Shown in pieces: positions 32,401 to 43,299 of a DNA stretch of 64,000 nt. The position numbers and the translations under genes are program-made. Position 1 is the first letter of the stretch. The number at the start of each line of letters is the position of its first letter. The DNA lies in contig QNQO01001154.1 of NCBI GenBank assembly GCA_003290165.1, positions 1 through 64,000 of the forward strand, in the 5' to 3' direction. Below the pieces are notes generated by a model that searched no databases, was not told the DNA's origin, and was given only the letters and a program-made list of their open reading frames with translations. This stretch comes from Berberis thunbergii. Its lineage: Eukaryota; Streptophyta; Magnoliopsida; Ranunculales; Berberidaceae.

Positions 32401-35400
32401 ATACATTTATAATGTTCTCATATATTTTTATTTTTTTCACTATTACTTTTAGCATTTTATCAACTGAATTTTGACAAACAACTGAGGATTGTGACTTAGT
32501 TTTGTGAGGCTAAAGCCTCACGCCTCAGTGCCCAATTAAGCTTTTAACAACCTTAATTCATAGATGCAAGTCTTGAGTAAAGCAAGTACAATGCACACTA
32601 GCTCTTTATCAGTGTTACTCTTGCGAGTAAAAAGTTTACTATCAATAGTTGTTTAGCTATCGTCGCAACATGAAAGCTGACTTGAGGTTGCGACACCAAA
32701 TAATTTCGTAAAATTACATTGCAGTAGTAAGTGAAATCCTTTTGAGTTTCTGCACTCATTTACTAGAATGATTTATTTGGGTTACTATGAGCCTTCTATT
32801 GGTTTAAGTTTTTCATCACATCTTTAAGGGTCATTTTACCAATATGATCACTTATCTCTTAAAATGGCAATTACCCCTCTATTTATATCGGCTATTTCAT
32901 CCAATGGAGAAAAATGAAAAAATCATTTTGATGTTCTTATTAAGTTATTGTGTTCTATCTTGGTGAACGGGGCTCCACATGGTTTCTTCAAGCCCGCAAG
33001 AGGCATTTGTCAAGGCAACCCTATCTCACCAATGCTATGTTCTGTATTCTCACAAGCTTTGGCTGCAATGGTGTACGAAGATGATACACTCATGTTTATT
33101 AATGATTGCCCTCTCCAATGCAAAGTGCTCAAGTTTACTGATGCAGGAACGTCATGTGGTTTAAAGCCATCTCGAGGCTTTCACTTAATTACAAAATATA
33201 TGTGATATGTGCAGCGGTTGGGGTGCAAAATATCCCCTTATGGCAAATTCTCGCTTGTTCTGTATCATCCCTTCCATCTTCCTGTGGGCATTGTTTTAAA
33301 AGGCAATTGATGCTAAGCGGTCAAAAATCGCTTCAGTGCATACGAGTTGCATATTGGCTATAATGCGCTTAATGATTGTCTTATTCTTTAGGATCATGTT
33401 CTCTCTTTCATTGATGATTGTTTTGTATATTTTTTTAATTTGTTTATATTTTTTTCATAATTTTTCTTTTTCCTGAAAGCGAAGTGTACGCCTCATTACT
33501 CCTTGTTATGCATCAATGCGCTGCTTCGCATTGAGAAAAGCCTAATCGCCTCAGTACTGGAAAACACATTTTAAAACATTGACTTTGGGTTTTCAACTTG
33601 GTCACGAATTCAAATAAAAAGAGCCTAGAATGAGGTAGTGGATAGAATCAGAAAGAAGTTGGTAGAATGGAAAGAGAAATACATCGCTAAAGGGTCATCC
33701 TCATTAACAACACCATATCATCCATCCCTGATTACTTAATGAATGTCCACCGTCACTATTCCAATCTCAATTTTCAATCAGTTGTAGAAAATATCCAGAG
33801 ATATCCTTTGAAGAACCTCAATCAACTCCAACCAATTTCACTTAGCCGACCTCGAAAATCTTGGAAATGGGCTTTGATGATGATGATAAAACTCTTAAGG
33901 AGATCTGTACACCAAGGATAAAAAGGGGGTTCTACGGATCAAAAATCTAAACTTGTTCAATGGGGTGCTTAAATCGATATGTTGTGGAGATTTGGCATGG
34001 AAAGGAAACAACTTTGGAAATTTGTAATATCTGAAAAAGATGGAAAATATGTTGATGCGGCTCGATTTGAGCTGCAAATTAGTCCCACATGAGGTAAGGA
34101 GTCACACCTTGTGAAATTAATAATAATGGGACATGCCTCTCTAGCAACGAGGCCTTTTGGGGGCGTAGTGCCCAATTGGTAAAAACCCCACACCTTGGAG
34201 CTACGGGTGTTTAAGTTAGTGACACTATCATTGCTTGAGACATGTCCTTGGGCTTGAATCTCGTGTGCACACTGCGGTGGTGCCAGCGGACTCTTCCATC
34301 TTCACCTCCCACACCCAACAAAATCACAATATGAGTTGTATACAAGAGTTATCTCACTCCCATATGGATGCTCTAATAATAAGAGGATTGGTGCATTTCT
34401 CTTAAAGAACAAATTCCCTTTTTTTCCGCCAAAGAGGCCTTAGAGATTGTGAGTCACAGAGCTGATCTCTCTCACAAGTATGGCTTCTTAGGACCAGGAA
34501 GAAAATATATGGAGATGGGATCACACAAATTGCGGGTCTCCCACAACCCACAATCTACAAATCAATTGTTCAATCCCTCATTTTTATTGGAAGAAGCAAG
34601 TCCCTCCAAGAGCCAACTTTCTAATTTATTGAACATAGTGTTCACTGCTGATAATTTAGTATTAAAAAAGGGCATGTTGTGGATAGCAATTGTACGGTAT
34701 GTGATCAGCATGAAGAATCTATCAACCACCTCTGTTGGGACTGTAGTTACTTGAAGGAGGCACAGACGGATTGTTGGAAGAGTTTGGTCTCACCCAAGGA
34801 TTTTGATTTCGTGAAAATGATAATTTCAATATTTTGATTTTAAGACGTGAAAATTTTCAGTTGCATATAAAAAAGTTGAAAATCTCATTTGTATGTGAAA
34901 CATATACAAATATGTGGATTTGATGTACATACAAAATCTAATTTTGTCTCTCTTATAATTAGATAAATAAATCAAAGAGTATATAGTGAGTGTAGATGAA
35001 TGTTGGAATTGGGGAAACAAAAAACAAAAAACAAAAACCTACTGCGGTAAATAGAAATAATGGTAAAGCATGAAAAATCAAGAAGGATTGTAAGTTGCAT
35101 ACATTGGCCTCAGCTGCAGGATTTACATTCCCGTTTACCGCAAAAGAACCACCAAGAATGATGATCTGCCCAATCTTTTTTGGAAACTCGGGATCTAGTT
35201 CAATGGCCTGCAAGACCAAAAATCTGTTAGGAAATATCATTACCATCGTACCATGACATTTATTCCAAATAATGGTATAAGTCCATGAAACCAACCAAGG
35301 CAATATTTGTAAGTGGACCCAACGCAACCAAAGTAATTTTTCCAGGGTGTAAATTTGCCTGTTGAACGAGGAAAGCAGGAGCTGATTGTTCAATTGGCTT

Positions 35401-36050
35401 CCCTTTTGGCGGGGGGAAGTTTTGATTTCCAAGTCCATCCGCCCCGTGGACAAAATCGGCAATCCGAAGTTTCTCAACTTTCTTCAGCAAACAGGAGAAA
35501 ACAATGTAATAGTTATGAAATGTGTCTATATGGGAGACATCGACATGGATTCAAGGTGTGCGAGGCAACATGTGAAAAGAAGCAATAAAAGACTTGATCA
35601 AATAAAATAATCGGATCCATACATTGAGTGTTACATGAGATCCTTCAGCTACTGGAATGTCCGTCCTCTCCGCAAATTCTAACTAAAGCCAACCAAAAAA
35701 TGAAAAGAGAGAGAGGATGTTGATATTGATGTTGTAGAGAAAGCAAAGAGAGATTGTGAGAGCAAAAACAAGTACCAAATGGAGAGCATTTCTGGTGGCC
35801 AAACTAGTGTAAACGTTGCCATATATGGTGGTGAGTCCGATCACCTCCACTTCTGGCGATTGGAGAGCTAGAAATATTGCCATGGCATCATCTGTGGGTG
35901 GGTTTGTGTCAATCAATCAGTAAAATTGAATGGAAAGCAACACAAGATAATAAATTTGGGTGGCTAACCGATTCCAGGATCAGTGTCTATGATGATCTTC
36001 TTCTGCTGCTGCTGCTGCTGCCGAGGATGATCTTCTTCCATGGCCATCAT
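26430..36050 (-). CDS. URH2: Uridine nucleosidase, URH2 type (9 exons, minus strand)
   Basis: Cytosolic nucleoside hydrolase that cleaves uridine to uracil and ribose in pyrimidine salvage and breakdown. Exons in transcription order: 36050-35969, 35891-35776, 35682-35623, 35481-35296, 35207-35103, 29080-28984, 28099-27992, 27910-27775, 26538-26430. All junctions are GT-AG, all phases close, and the product is 332 aa, the normal family length. The family calcium/ribose site IIIDTDPGIDDAM is split over exons 1-2 (Asp22, Asp24, Asp28, Asp29). Further blocks are LRIADFVHGADGLGNQNFPP, ALGPLTNIAL, 'IIILGGSFAVNGNVNPAAEA', IYGDPEAADIVFTSGAD, GINVTHQV and YLHDPTTVLAAINPSLITYAEG with the late His of the active site. 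The HLLEFAERTDIPVAEG and KRFAEVTEWSNKPTVKVAVT stretches fit URH2 better than URH1. The first of three near-adjacent ATGs is used. A (CAG)6 run encodes Gln11-16. Intron 5 is 5.9 kb and full of transposon debris. Convergent with DEG10. Confidence 0.94.
26706..26885. repeat. 92-bp tandem duplication in URH2 intron 8
   Basis: The block starting 'atgatgataaagt' and ending 'gcttcaaagcttcaacaaata' is present twice with a 92-base period (starts 26706 and 26798) and only a few differences. Both copies contain 'caatcgctcatacgttcact' and 'gttacatcatctacagaac'. The high identity suggests a recent event. Confidence 0.85.
30780..31070 (-). mobile_element. Ty3/gypsy integrase remnant in URH2 intron 5
   Basis: Minus-strand translation gives YWPHIQAIAKRMK (the region before the zinc-binding CxxC) followed by a frame-shifted GYDILGPLPLAPENT and 'MDYLTKWIEVAPLKWTPREL'. 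These are the N-terminal blocks of the gypsy integrase core (usually W...D.VGPLP......ATDYFTKW.EA). Frames change between blocks and stops are present, so it is dead. The flanking 30420-30780 segment, with short-range AT-rich features, may be the rest of the element, but no LTR is recognised. Confidence 0.6.
31415..31640 (-). repeat. Inverted copy of the dispersed repeat at 20785-21075
   Basis: The reverse complement of this block matches the DEG10-intron repeat in the same order over several blocks, including 'gatctaagcatggagtgt' and 'agacacgcctgtacatttta'. It is preceded by an A-run at about 31388-31402. Confidence 0.55.
31992..32555. mobile_element. hAT-like non-autonomous element (564 bp) in URH2 intron 5
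   Basis: Ends CATGGTTTAAAAAACGC and, in reverse complement, TAAGGTTGTTAAAAGC form an imperfect inverted repeat. The flanks ATTCATGG (31984-31991) and ATTCATAG (32556-32563) match at seven of eight bases. GCCTCA/CGCCTCA motifs sit just inside both ends, as in the better-preserved hAT at 7863. No coding sequence. Confidence 0.6.
33289..33581. mobile_element. hAT-like MITE (293 bp) inside a LINE fragment
   Basis: Inverted ends CATTGTTTTAAAAGGC and CAATGTTTTAAAATG bound a segment with degenerate GCGCTT/CGCCTC motifs. The flanks CCTGTGGG (33281-33288) and ACTTTGGG (33582-33589) match at six of eight positions. The LINE coding order resumes on the other side ('VVDRIRKKLVEWK'), which supports insertion into LINE sequence. 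Confidence 0.6.
34077..34300 (+). repeat. LTR-like fragment related to the TRIM at 823-1779
   Basis: The block 'tagtcccacatgaggtaagg' ... 'ctagcaacgaggccttttgg' ... 'acgggtgtttaagttagtga' ... 'atcattgcttgagacatg' has the same motif order as the TRIM LTRs near 823 and 1574 but is more diverged. It ends near TGGTGCCAGC, a PBS-like context. No partner LTR is seen nearby, so it is a solo or truncated copy. Confidence 0.45.
35992..36017 (-). repeat. Coding CAG microsatellite in URH2 exon 1
   Basis: Six CAG codons in a row on the minus strand encode Gln11-Gln16 just before the KKIIIDTDPG start of the hydrolase fold. The N-terminal tail before this fold is variable in the family, so length variation here is likely tolerated. 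Confidence 0.85.
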
Positions 36051-37071
36051 GGAGGTATGGATCAACTGATCTGATTCTGCAACCTCAATTTAATTCCTAG
36101 AAGTAACGATAAAGGAGAACAATCTTTATTATTATTTATTCAGAACATCCCGTAAGTTAGCTTTCTCTCATTTGAAAAAGAGACGTGTGAATTCTTGACA
36201 CCACTTTTCCATGCCACCACCCACGACATTTCTGTCTAACACCTCCTCCATCTGCTTAGTGACACCACCTTTTTTTTTTTTTTTTTTATATTTTTAAACT
36301 TGCGAGATTGAGTATAGCTGCCCTAGCTGAGAGATTGAAAAGGGGGAGAAATAAGGGAGGCGCTGGGTGGGGCATTAGCAATGAGGGCAGCGTTGTGTTG
36401 TTGCTATGGTGTTGTTATTGGGTTGAAAAGGAGACAAAGAATAGAGGAGGAGAACAACAATAGTAGCGGGCGGCAATGGCAAGGCGCTTTGCTCTTGATG
36501 TTGACCATGGAGGACGAGATTATTGGTGGTGTTATTGGTTTATTATTTGATGAAAATGAAGCCTTAATTTATTTTATTGTTGGATTAGGCCAGTAAGCCC
36601 ATTAAGTATGTATCCTATCGCGCATTACACATGCGACCAAATTTTCTTTTACTTTATTTTATATTTTCTACGACCAAAGTTGTTTTGTTGTATATAATGT
36701 TCCATCTTTGTAACGCATCGTAAACTGCGAGCCATGTGGTATACTTTTTTTTCAAATTTTATTTTATACAATTATAATTTTGCACAATTCAAATGTTATA
36801 TTCGTATAATGTTCGAAATTTAAATAACTGAACTAAAGGGTATTTCTCAAATTTAACGCAATTTATTTTCATATAATAATAAGTGCATCATGGATTATAG
36901 TAATTTCATAAGGGGCAAGGTAGCGATATCATGGCAATTTTGTATATTCAATATGGTTAATTTGGGAAAAGGAAAATTAGATGCGGGCTCTAAACACTAT
37001 TGATCGGACCCATAATAGTTATATTATGATTTTGTTAAGAGATTAAGGATTAGAAAGCTTGTTTATCAAGC
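36051..37071. other. Region upstream of URH2, nothing coding recognised
   Basis: This must hold the URH2 promoter (minus strand). A T run of about 19 lies at 36270-36288. An open frame at 36381-36596 has no family features. The rest is AT-rich with no recognised element ends. Confidence 0.4.
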
Positions 37072-37088
37072 AAAGTTGTTATAAATAA

Positions 37089-37196
37089 CCAATGGCATGA
37101 CAGCTTCACGGTTAGAGCTTGGCGGATGGTACCACTAGGTCATGGGTTCAAACCCAGCTTGCGGCCTATAAAAATCCTGCATACCTTTCAAAAAAA
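37089..37196 (+). mobile_element. tRNA-derived SINE (108 bp) with 17-bp target duplication
   Basis: The body contains a B-box GGGTTCAAACCC and an A-box-like 'cacggttagagcttggcgg', followed by a short tRNA-unrelated tail and an A-run. The sequence AAAGTTGTTATAAATAA is present on both sides (37072-37088 and 37197-37213), a perfect 17-base target-site duplication typical of LINE-mobilised retroposons. The small size and perfect duplication suggest a young insertion. Confidence 0.85.
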
Positions 37197-37812
37197 AAAG
37201 TTGTTATAAATAAGGCTGAACAACTATTGTAGCTCATCAACAAAATATTTTATGAGTTTGTTTACTTTCATTTATTTTCAATAATTTAGTTATTTTGGTT
37301 TATTTTCAGTTCTTAGTTCAGAAAATCATAATCCGGAAGAGCAAATTTTGGTAAAAAGAGTTATATGCATCTAATAACAAAGATTAGCAATATGCAAAAG
37401 GAAAGCAATGAAGATGACAAAAGAAAAGTGAATAAAGGCGATTAATTGAAATAATATAATGATGAAATGTTGTAACATATAGACAAAATGATGATTGGAA
37501 CAAGAAGTTGGGATAATGGTACCGAAGGTGCAACATGAAAAAAAAATCTGAAATAGATCGTGAATAGGATACACTAATTTGTGGTGGCAGGAATAATGTG
37601 ACTGATAGTTTGCCATGCGACTTACTTCTTATGAATTTATGAGAAACTTTACGTAATCTCGTGTATGTCTTTGTTTAGTAGGTTGATGGTTGCAGGACAT
37701 CATAAGCACAAATGAATGAATATGCCAAGGAATTCCATACTCTTAATACCCCATAAACAAAACGTCATACAACCTATCATTTTTCTCATGGTTTGGACAA
37801 CAAAATTAAATC

Positions 37813-38366
37813 TGATACGTTCAAAAATCGTCCTCTTATGGGTTTGACCTGCAAAAAAGGTTAGACTGTCAAGGACCACCTTTTTGGTGGTCGAAGACAC
37901 TCTAATGATAAGTCAACAACTCCGTTTGAAGATTGAAGTAAATCTTGACAAAACTCATTTAAAGTTGCATACATGTGTCAAATGTTTCCTTTACCTTTTA
38001 TAATGGTCGCGGTTAATTCTCCGCGTGACTTAAGCATATGAGCCACAACGGAATGAGATATTTCTCGTAACAATCTTCTCCCTGATGGAGATGTGTTCGT
38101 GGAGGCATAACTCCCTCCATGACTATTTTTTGGTGCAACGTTTCTTTTTTTATGAGAGAATTCGTGTCGGACTTGGATTGGGCTTTGAACCGTTTGAGCT
38201 TGGGTTCGGGCTTTGTATATGTCTTATCATTGGTGAGCCTCTGTGATTGGCTTTATTCTTTTTGGGTTTTATAAGCTGGCCCAATAGATTAAACTCTATA
38301 TCCTCGTGATGGATGCTCTCTACCACGTGTACGACCGTGATGATCGTCTATTTAGAAGTATCATCA
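37813..38366 (-). repeat. 3' LTR of the 9.4-kb retrotransposon
   Basis: On the minus strand it starts TGATGATACTTC and ends GTATCA. A TATA box (TATAAAAGG) lies at 38003-37997. It matches the 5' LTR at 46648-47223 throughout, with many substitutions and a net 22-base length difference. Confidence 0.88.
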
Positions 38367-38382
38367 GCTACTCTTCTCTTTA
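38367..38382 (-). promoter_or_regulatory. Polypurine tract next to the 3' LTR
   Basis: Read on the minus strand the sequence is AAAGAGAAGAGTAGC, directly abutting the LTR start TGATGATA. A polypurine tract at this position primes plus-strand DNA synthesis in LTR retrotransposons and confirms the minus-strand orientation. Confidence 0.65.
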
Positions 38383-38594
38383 GTTAGTGGGGTATGCTGA
38401 TGTGGCCACTAACTTCTTGATGGTTTACCTTTCAATTCCATCATTGCCTTGTATTTAATGTTGTCAGTAACTTTCCGTGGGTTGGTGTCTTTATTTTTTG
38501 CTTGTCCGTTCATTTTTGCGCACATTTCTGGGATTTTGCGTAGCCATCATATCTCGCACACTGTCCCATGAGTCGCTCCTTCATTGCTCGCCTC

Positions 38595-38600
38595 TATAAA
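38595..38600 (+). promoter_or_regulatory. TATA box of the antisense gene in the retrotransposon
   Basis: CTATAAAAGG lies about 105 bases before the ATG at 38705 on the plus strand, followed by a CT/T-rich leader. This is what an independently transcribed plant gene would show, although the surrounding retrotransposon is oriented the other way. Confidence 0.6.
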
Positions 38601-39693
38601 AGGAGATGTGATGAATTTGTATTCCCTCTTTATGTTATCTTTGAAATTAGTGCTCGTTCATTCCTTCATCTTTTTCATTTTCATTGCTTCTTTGTTTTTC
38701 AACGATGTTCGTTGGTGATAAACTAAGTGGTAAGTCGCTAGCTCATTGTGAGGCTCATTATTATCCTAATAGAACTTATCAAGCAACGCTGGACAGTCTT
38801 CATTTTGATTATACTATGCCACCCAACCTCGAGATTATCTTGCCTAGACAGAATGATAGTCATTGTAATCCAAAGGCTGGATACATCGCACTGTATTCAT
38901 GCATGTTTTCCTCTGGCTTTCGGTTCCCAGTTTCAGAGCTGTTCTGGGAGTATTTTAACTTCTTGGGTATTCCTCCTGCCCAAATGGGTCCTACTAGTTG
39001 GAAGGTGATGGTTTCTTCTTACGCGAGGGCTATTATGTCCGGGATTCCTTTGATTGAAAAAGTTTTGCATTCTGTGGTTGGTCTGTTAATGAACATGGAT
39101 ATATGTTTCCTCCGTTCTCCTGTCTACTTTGAGAAACTTAATGATGACATCTGCGTTTGGTCAGGGTCTTGGTTATGCTTCTGTGAACTCTGGCTACTTT
39201 CAACTGCGAGGTTGTTTGATTTTTCGATCATTCCGAGTTCCCAATAAACTTCAGTTGATTGCTGAGGGAAAAATGATCAATGACCGATTCCTGAAGCTTC
39301 ACCGTTTCATATGGAGGCATTTCTTTTCGAGGGCATCATGGAGCGTAGTGGTTTGTACACTATGAATGAAGCGGAGTGAGTCTTATTTACTGAGTTTCGT
39401 GCTAAGGTTGTTGTTGTTCATACTGCTCGTGCTGGCGTTAGTGATGCTAGCATTGATTGGGAAGTGAGTTTGGACAGACGTGTTATGGATTTCGATGTTT
39501 CTGTTAATGTCACAGTTCCTGCTTCCAGTAAAAGAAAGCTGGCAAGGTCCACAAGTTCGTCGGGTCGATTGCCGATAGATCTTGGTCGAGTTCCAAGGAA
39601 TAAACAACTTTCTACAGGTGGTTTTGCTCGGATTGCGACCCAGCTGAATCCATATCAAGCCGGATGGTAAGTTTTGTTGGTTCATTCAGCTTG

Positions 39694-42148
39694 TGTCACG
39701 CCCCGATTTTCAAAGAAAACAAAAAAACCCAAAATCCACGTAGGATTATCGATTTTCCCCAAAACTCGAGTCGTGAATTGTCATGCACTAATCGTAACAG
39801 TTGACATCTACGAGGAATAATCAATTGCACAATTTACTAAATTAGAGGGAAATAAAACAACTGATCTAAAAGGCCATCAAAAAGAAGAAAAACTTAAAGC
39901 TCGTAGAGCCAACGCTAACAAGTTCAACAAATCACGAATGTATCTCTCCCAGGAAAGAATAAATAACTTTAAGTTCTATTACAAGGAATGAAATTGTCAC
40001 CTACAAATAAAAATGACCTAATCTTTCGATCGACGTGCAACTCCCAGCAAGGATCGTCAAGTACGAAACGAACTGCTTTAAGCTCACCCGAGACTACTAA
40101 ACCCTGAAAATCAGCTAGTCGTCTACATTCCCGAAAGAATGTACCCAAGAAATAAATGCCCACTTGGGTCAGCAATAATGCTGGTGTGAAATTCTTTGTT
40201 CCCCAAAAATCAATAAAATAAATATCATAACATGACAGAACAATAAAATGCGACAACATAACCAAAACAAATAGATAGTTCTTCCACGAAGCCATTATGT
40301 AAAACTAGTAAGTAAAAGTGCATTTACTTACACTTACTCTGTAGGGGTTGACTATGGCAAGTTTGTCCTGCAGAAATATTTGTGGACTTGCCATCCTGCA
40401 TGAAAAGGGTTGGAAACAATATACGCATAATTGACTCATTTTCATTTAAATTTTGATTCATCTTTTAACAGATTGATCACTTAGACGATACCACATTCGC
40501 ACCACCTCCATGCCGAACATACATGTCCTTATGCATCTCTCATATAAAGGAGGACTTCTCCGTCATCCTTGCCCAAGTGGAGACATCACATACAGGCATG
40601 CATCGCTGATACTCCTAATTATATGAGTACTAAAAGCCACTCTTGGGCTATCAATGTGCATAAACTCGCATCACATTTTTTACAGATAAATATCAAAGTC
40701 TATCTTAGGCATACAAATTCACCTCATTTCCGCAATACTAACCTGAGGGTTATTTTAGTTTCTCTAGTAAGAAATGGGCGCCCCACCTCCGCAAGACAAC
40801 CCGCATGTTATTTAGTTTATCTAGTAATAGAGGGGAAATAATAAACCAATGAGGTGTAGTAGTTCTAAGTGATACAATTCCAGGTGATTTAAATTTTCGG
40901 GAACCAAGGTTTATCCATATCCTTTATTATGATATCTCACTTTTCTTTCACAATGACATTTTGTCATTTATTCATCCCATTCTTTCGGGTAAACATAGCA
41001 TATTCATAATCATACTTTATATCAACATGGGGATCAAACCCATAGAAATTTATAGTACTATGTGCAATTGGGAATCATACTTCCAATAGTAGCTCCTTAT
41101 TGAGCCTAATACAATCCATCAAGAAATCTATATTTACTTTAAGTATCGTAGCATATAAAAAGTCAACGTATGTATGAACCCATACTCAAATTCTCATTAG
41201 TGTATAACAATCATAACTCCGAACGCCATTATTGTACATCACCATATAAATACCATTAGAAGAAAAGAAAAAAAACAAAGAATGGATATTAAAATATTTG
41301 GCATAGTGTTTCAACTAAAGGTCCTGAAAGAACTAAAGTGAACAAAACAAGCATAATGTGAATAGAATAGTTGCCAGCAGGCTCGATAAAGTATCCTCAA
41401 GTAAATGTCATGCATTCACTGACACATATTATAGCATCCCCAAGTGTAGGTCATTATCAAGTATTCTCAAGTATATGTCATCATCAAGATAAAAGTAGAT
41501 GGCAAAGGAATTTCAGACCTATGGTCATCCACAGGTATTCTCAAGAAAAATAATTATTAAATTACTTGATAAAAGTAGATAAAGTTAATTATAAAAGTAT
41601 TATCAAGTAAGTAAAAGTAGATGGCAAAGTAATTATTAAATTGAAATTCTGACATATTGCAAATGAATGTCATTATCAAGTTGATTTATATGTCATTCTC
41701 AAGTTAATTTATGTCATTATCAAGTTGATTTATATGGCATCAAGTTGATTTTCCAACAAGAACAAAAAACCATAAGAGATGATTTCTGACACAAAAAAAC
41801 AATCCCCTTACACCCATATTTCAAGACATCCAAAACAGAGATGGGAATAAAACAGACAGTTAATTTAGGGAAAATAAGAACTCACATTTTTCCTTTCTTC
41901 TTCTTTCTCCTGTTTCTTTCACCATTTTTTGCTCCCTCTCTTCTTCTCCTTCCTTTTTTTTTTATGTAGGTTGAGAAGAAGCCCAAGCATCTATTTAACT
42001 AACTAAAAGTAAAACCCTACAAAGTTAAGGGTTTTTTTTGTTAATTACACCCTCTCATTATTTAGTTATACCATGACTAAATATCAAATTTAATAAAGCC
42101 CAAACAAATAAAAATAAAAATCGTAATGGCTAAATTGGGGTCGTTACA
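39694..42148. mobile_element. Solo-LTR-like insertion (2455 bp) in the antisense gene's intron
   Basis: The insert begins TGTCACGCCCCGATTTTC and ends TCGTTACA. GCTTG flanks both sides (39689-39693 and 42149-42153), a 5-bp target duplication typical of LTR elements. TG...CA ends, the length, and no detectable internal coding region suggest a solo LTR of a gypsy (possibly Tekay/Del-type) element. The reverse complement of the right end, TGTAACGACCCCAATTT, partly mirrors the left end, so a TIR element cannot be fully excluded; orientation is undetermined. Removing it leaves an intron of about 57 bases from GTAAGT (39668) to CAG (42179). Confidence 0.8.
41340..41760. repeat. Degenerate short repeats inside the solo-LTR-like element
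   Basis: Phrases such as 'catcatcaagataaaagtag', 'ggcaaagtaattattaaatt', 'tcattatcaagttgatttat' recur several times over about 400 bases with irregular spacing. They resemble the internal subrepeats often found in long plant LTRs. Confidence 0.5.
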
Positions 42149-43299
42149 GCTTGACGACGTGCAAGATGGTGCATGCAGGTTAATAAATGAGTGGCACGAG
42201 CGATTAGTGGAAAGGCCTTTGATGCCTGTACTGGATCCATTTGATCACCTCGATCATGGTCTTGAGCAGATAATGGACGGGATGAATCATCTCGCCAATG
42301 CAGGGTTGATGGGCTTGGTCTATCGAGTTGGTCGTGATCAAGTGGCTACTTTGGAGAGGAGGTTGGCGACAATGTTGCTGGTGTTTTCCTACATTCTTTA
42401 CCAATTCAATGTATTGAGAGCGCAATGTGTGAAATTGGAGAAAACTGTAGAGGCTGTTCGAAAGTCGTTGATTGAGAATAAAGGTAAGCGGGATAAATCT
42501 GCTGCTGAACTTGATTCTTTGAGAGCCAAGTTGGATGAGGTTTGTACCCGTCTTTGTGATGTGGAAAAAGAGTTGTCCGCTGAGAATGCAACTTTTGATG
42601 AAGCTTCTCGTGTTGAAATTGAGCAATACCTTTATTTGTGATATCGCCGAGAAGTAGGTGGAACAGATAACTGTTGCGCTCAATGATGTCAAGGCAGATA
42701 CTTCCTCTATGCTTACCACCGCTAAGGGGCAGTTTGCCACAGCCAAAAATGAATTCGCTGCTGCTAAGGATAGGCTTCATATTATTAAAGCCGAAGATTG
42801 GAAGCGAGTTGTTGACGAATGAGTTGAGCTTCTTGACTATATCGAGGGGCTCAGTGAGGATTTATTCAGGTACCATCACTTGGGTTGGTGAAACTTTCGA
42901 GGACGACGATGTTGACGAATCTGTTCCAGTAGGTGAAGAGCCATTGTTTCCTCTACCCTCAAGCGCCCCAGAGTCATTACATTCTCCTTCTCTTGAATAA
43001 AGGACTTCCCCTGTTCCCGTGAGTGATGATCCTGTAGTTGCCTCCGTTACTTCCCCTACTTTATCTTATTATCCAGATGTAACAGAGTAGTATTATGACT
43101 ATTATCAATGAAATGAACTTTGTTATTTCTTTTCTTTTCAGTTTAGTTGTCTTGGATTTTGCTTTGAATTCCTTTATAGTTGTTTTCGTGCTTTGGCTCA
43201 TTATTCGTCTAATGGTGGGTCATCGTTATCCTTCTTGATGTGATGTAAATAGTTTGTTTTTGCTTGTAGTTCCCCGAATCATGTTGATTTGTTCCTCTA

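Larger units (their letters stand above)
31690..34790 (+). mobile_element. Shattered LINE ORF2 remnants with nested insertions (URH2 intron 5)
   Basis: All pieces are on the plus strand. At 31800-31905 a frame reads FLKFLGIMQGDLSPFF and then, in another frame, LLMGEALRQMVMKTP, the RT 'GxxQGDPLSPFLF' block. At 32945-33205 a second, different copy reads 'ILVNGAPHGFFKPARGICQG', NPISPMLCSVFSQALAAM and YEDDTLMFIND. The usual FADD/YADD motif is YEDD here. After a MITE (33289-33581) this copy continues with 'VVDRIRKKLVEWKEKYIAKG' at 33627-33690. At 34620-34790 a zinc-binding-like stretch (CDQHEESINHLCWDC) follows. The two RT blocks show that two LINE insertions contributed. No intact frame remains. 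Confidence 0.65.
38705..43000 (+). pseudogene. Antisense gene of the retrotransposon: gypsy-type transposon domain plus coiled coil
   Basis: Starting at ATG 38705 the plus strand encodes a region with 'GFRFPVSELFWEYFNFLGIP' and QMGPTSWKVMVSSYAR. This matches the pattern of the plant 'putative gypsy type transposon' (Transposase_28-like) domain seen in antisense ORFs of Tat elements. After a frame change near 39150 it continues with GLGYASVNSGYFQL and, in a third frame, 39378-39667 (VSLDRRVMDFDVSVNVTVPA, ending 'LNPYQAGW'). A GTAAGT donor follows at 39668. The matching acceptor is TGCATGCAG ending at 42179; the next exon (about 42180-42640) encodes a long heptad-rich coiled coil with VEKTVEAVRKS-like segments and 'ELDSLRAKLDEVCTRLCDVE', continuing with frameshifts to about 43000. 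Several frameshifts and stops make it a pseudogene now. Exact exon limits inside the degraded first half are uncertain. Confidence 0.65.

Noticed and set aside
38684..38704. Earlier ATG at 38684 for the antisense gene
   Set aside because: It lies in the T-rich leader and adds only seven residues (MLLCFST); the 38705 ATG begins the conserved-looking MFVGDKLSG region. The choice is not certain.
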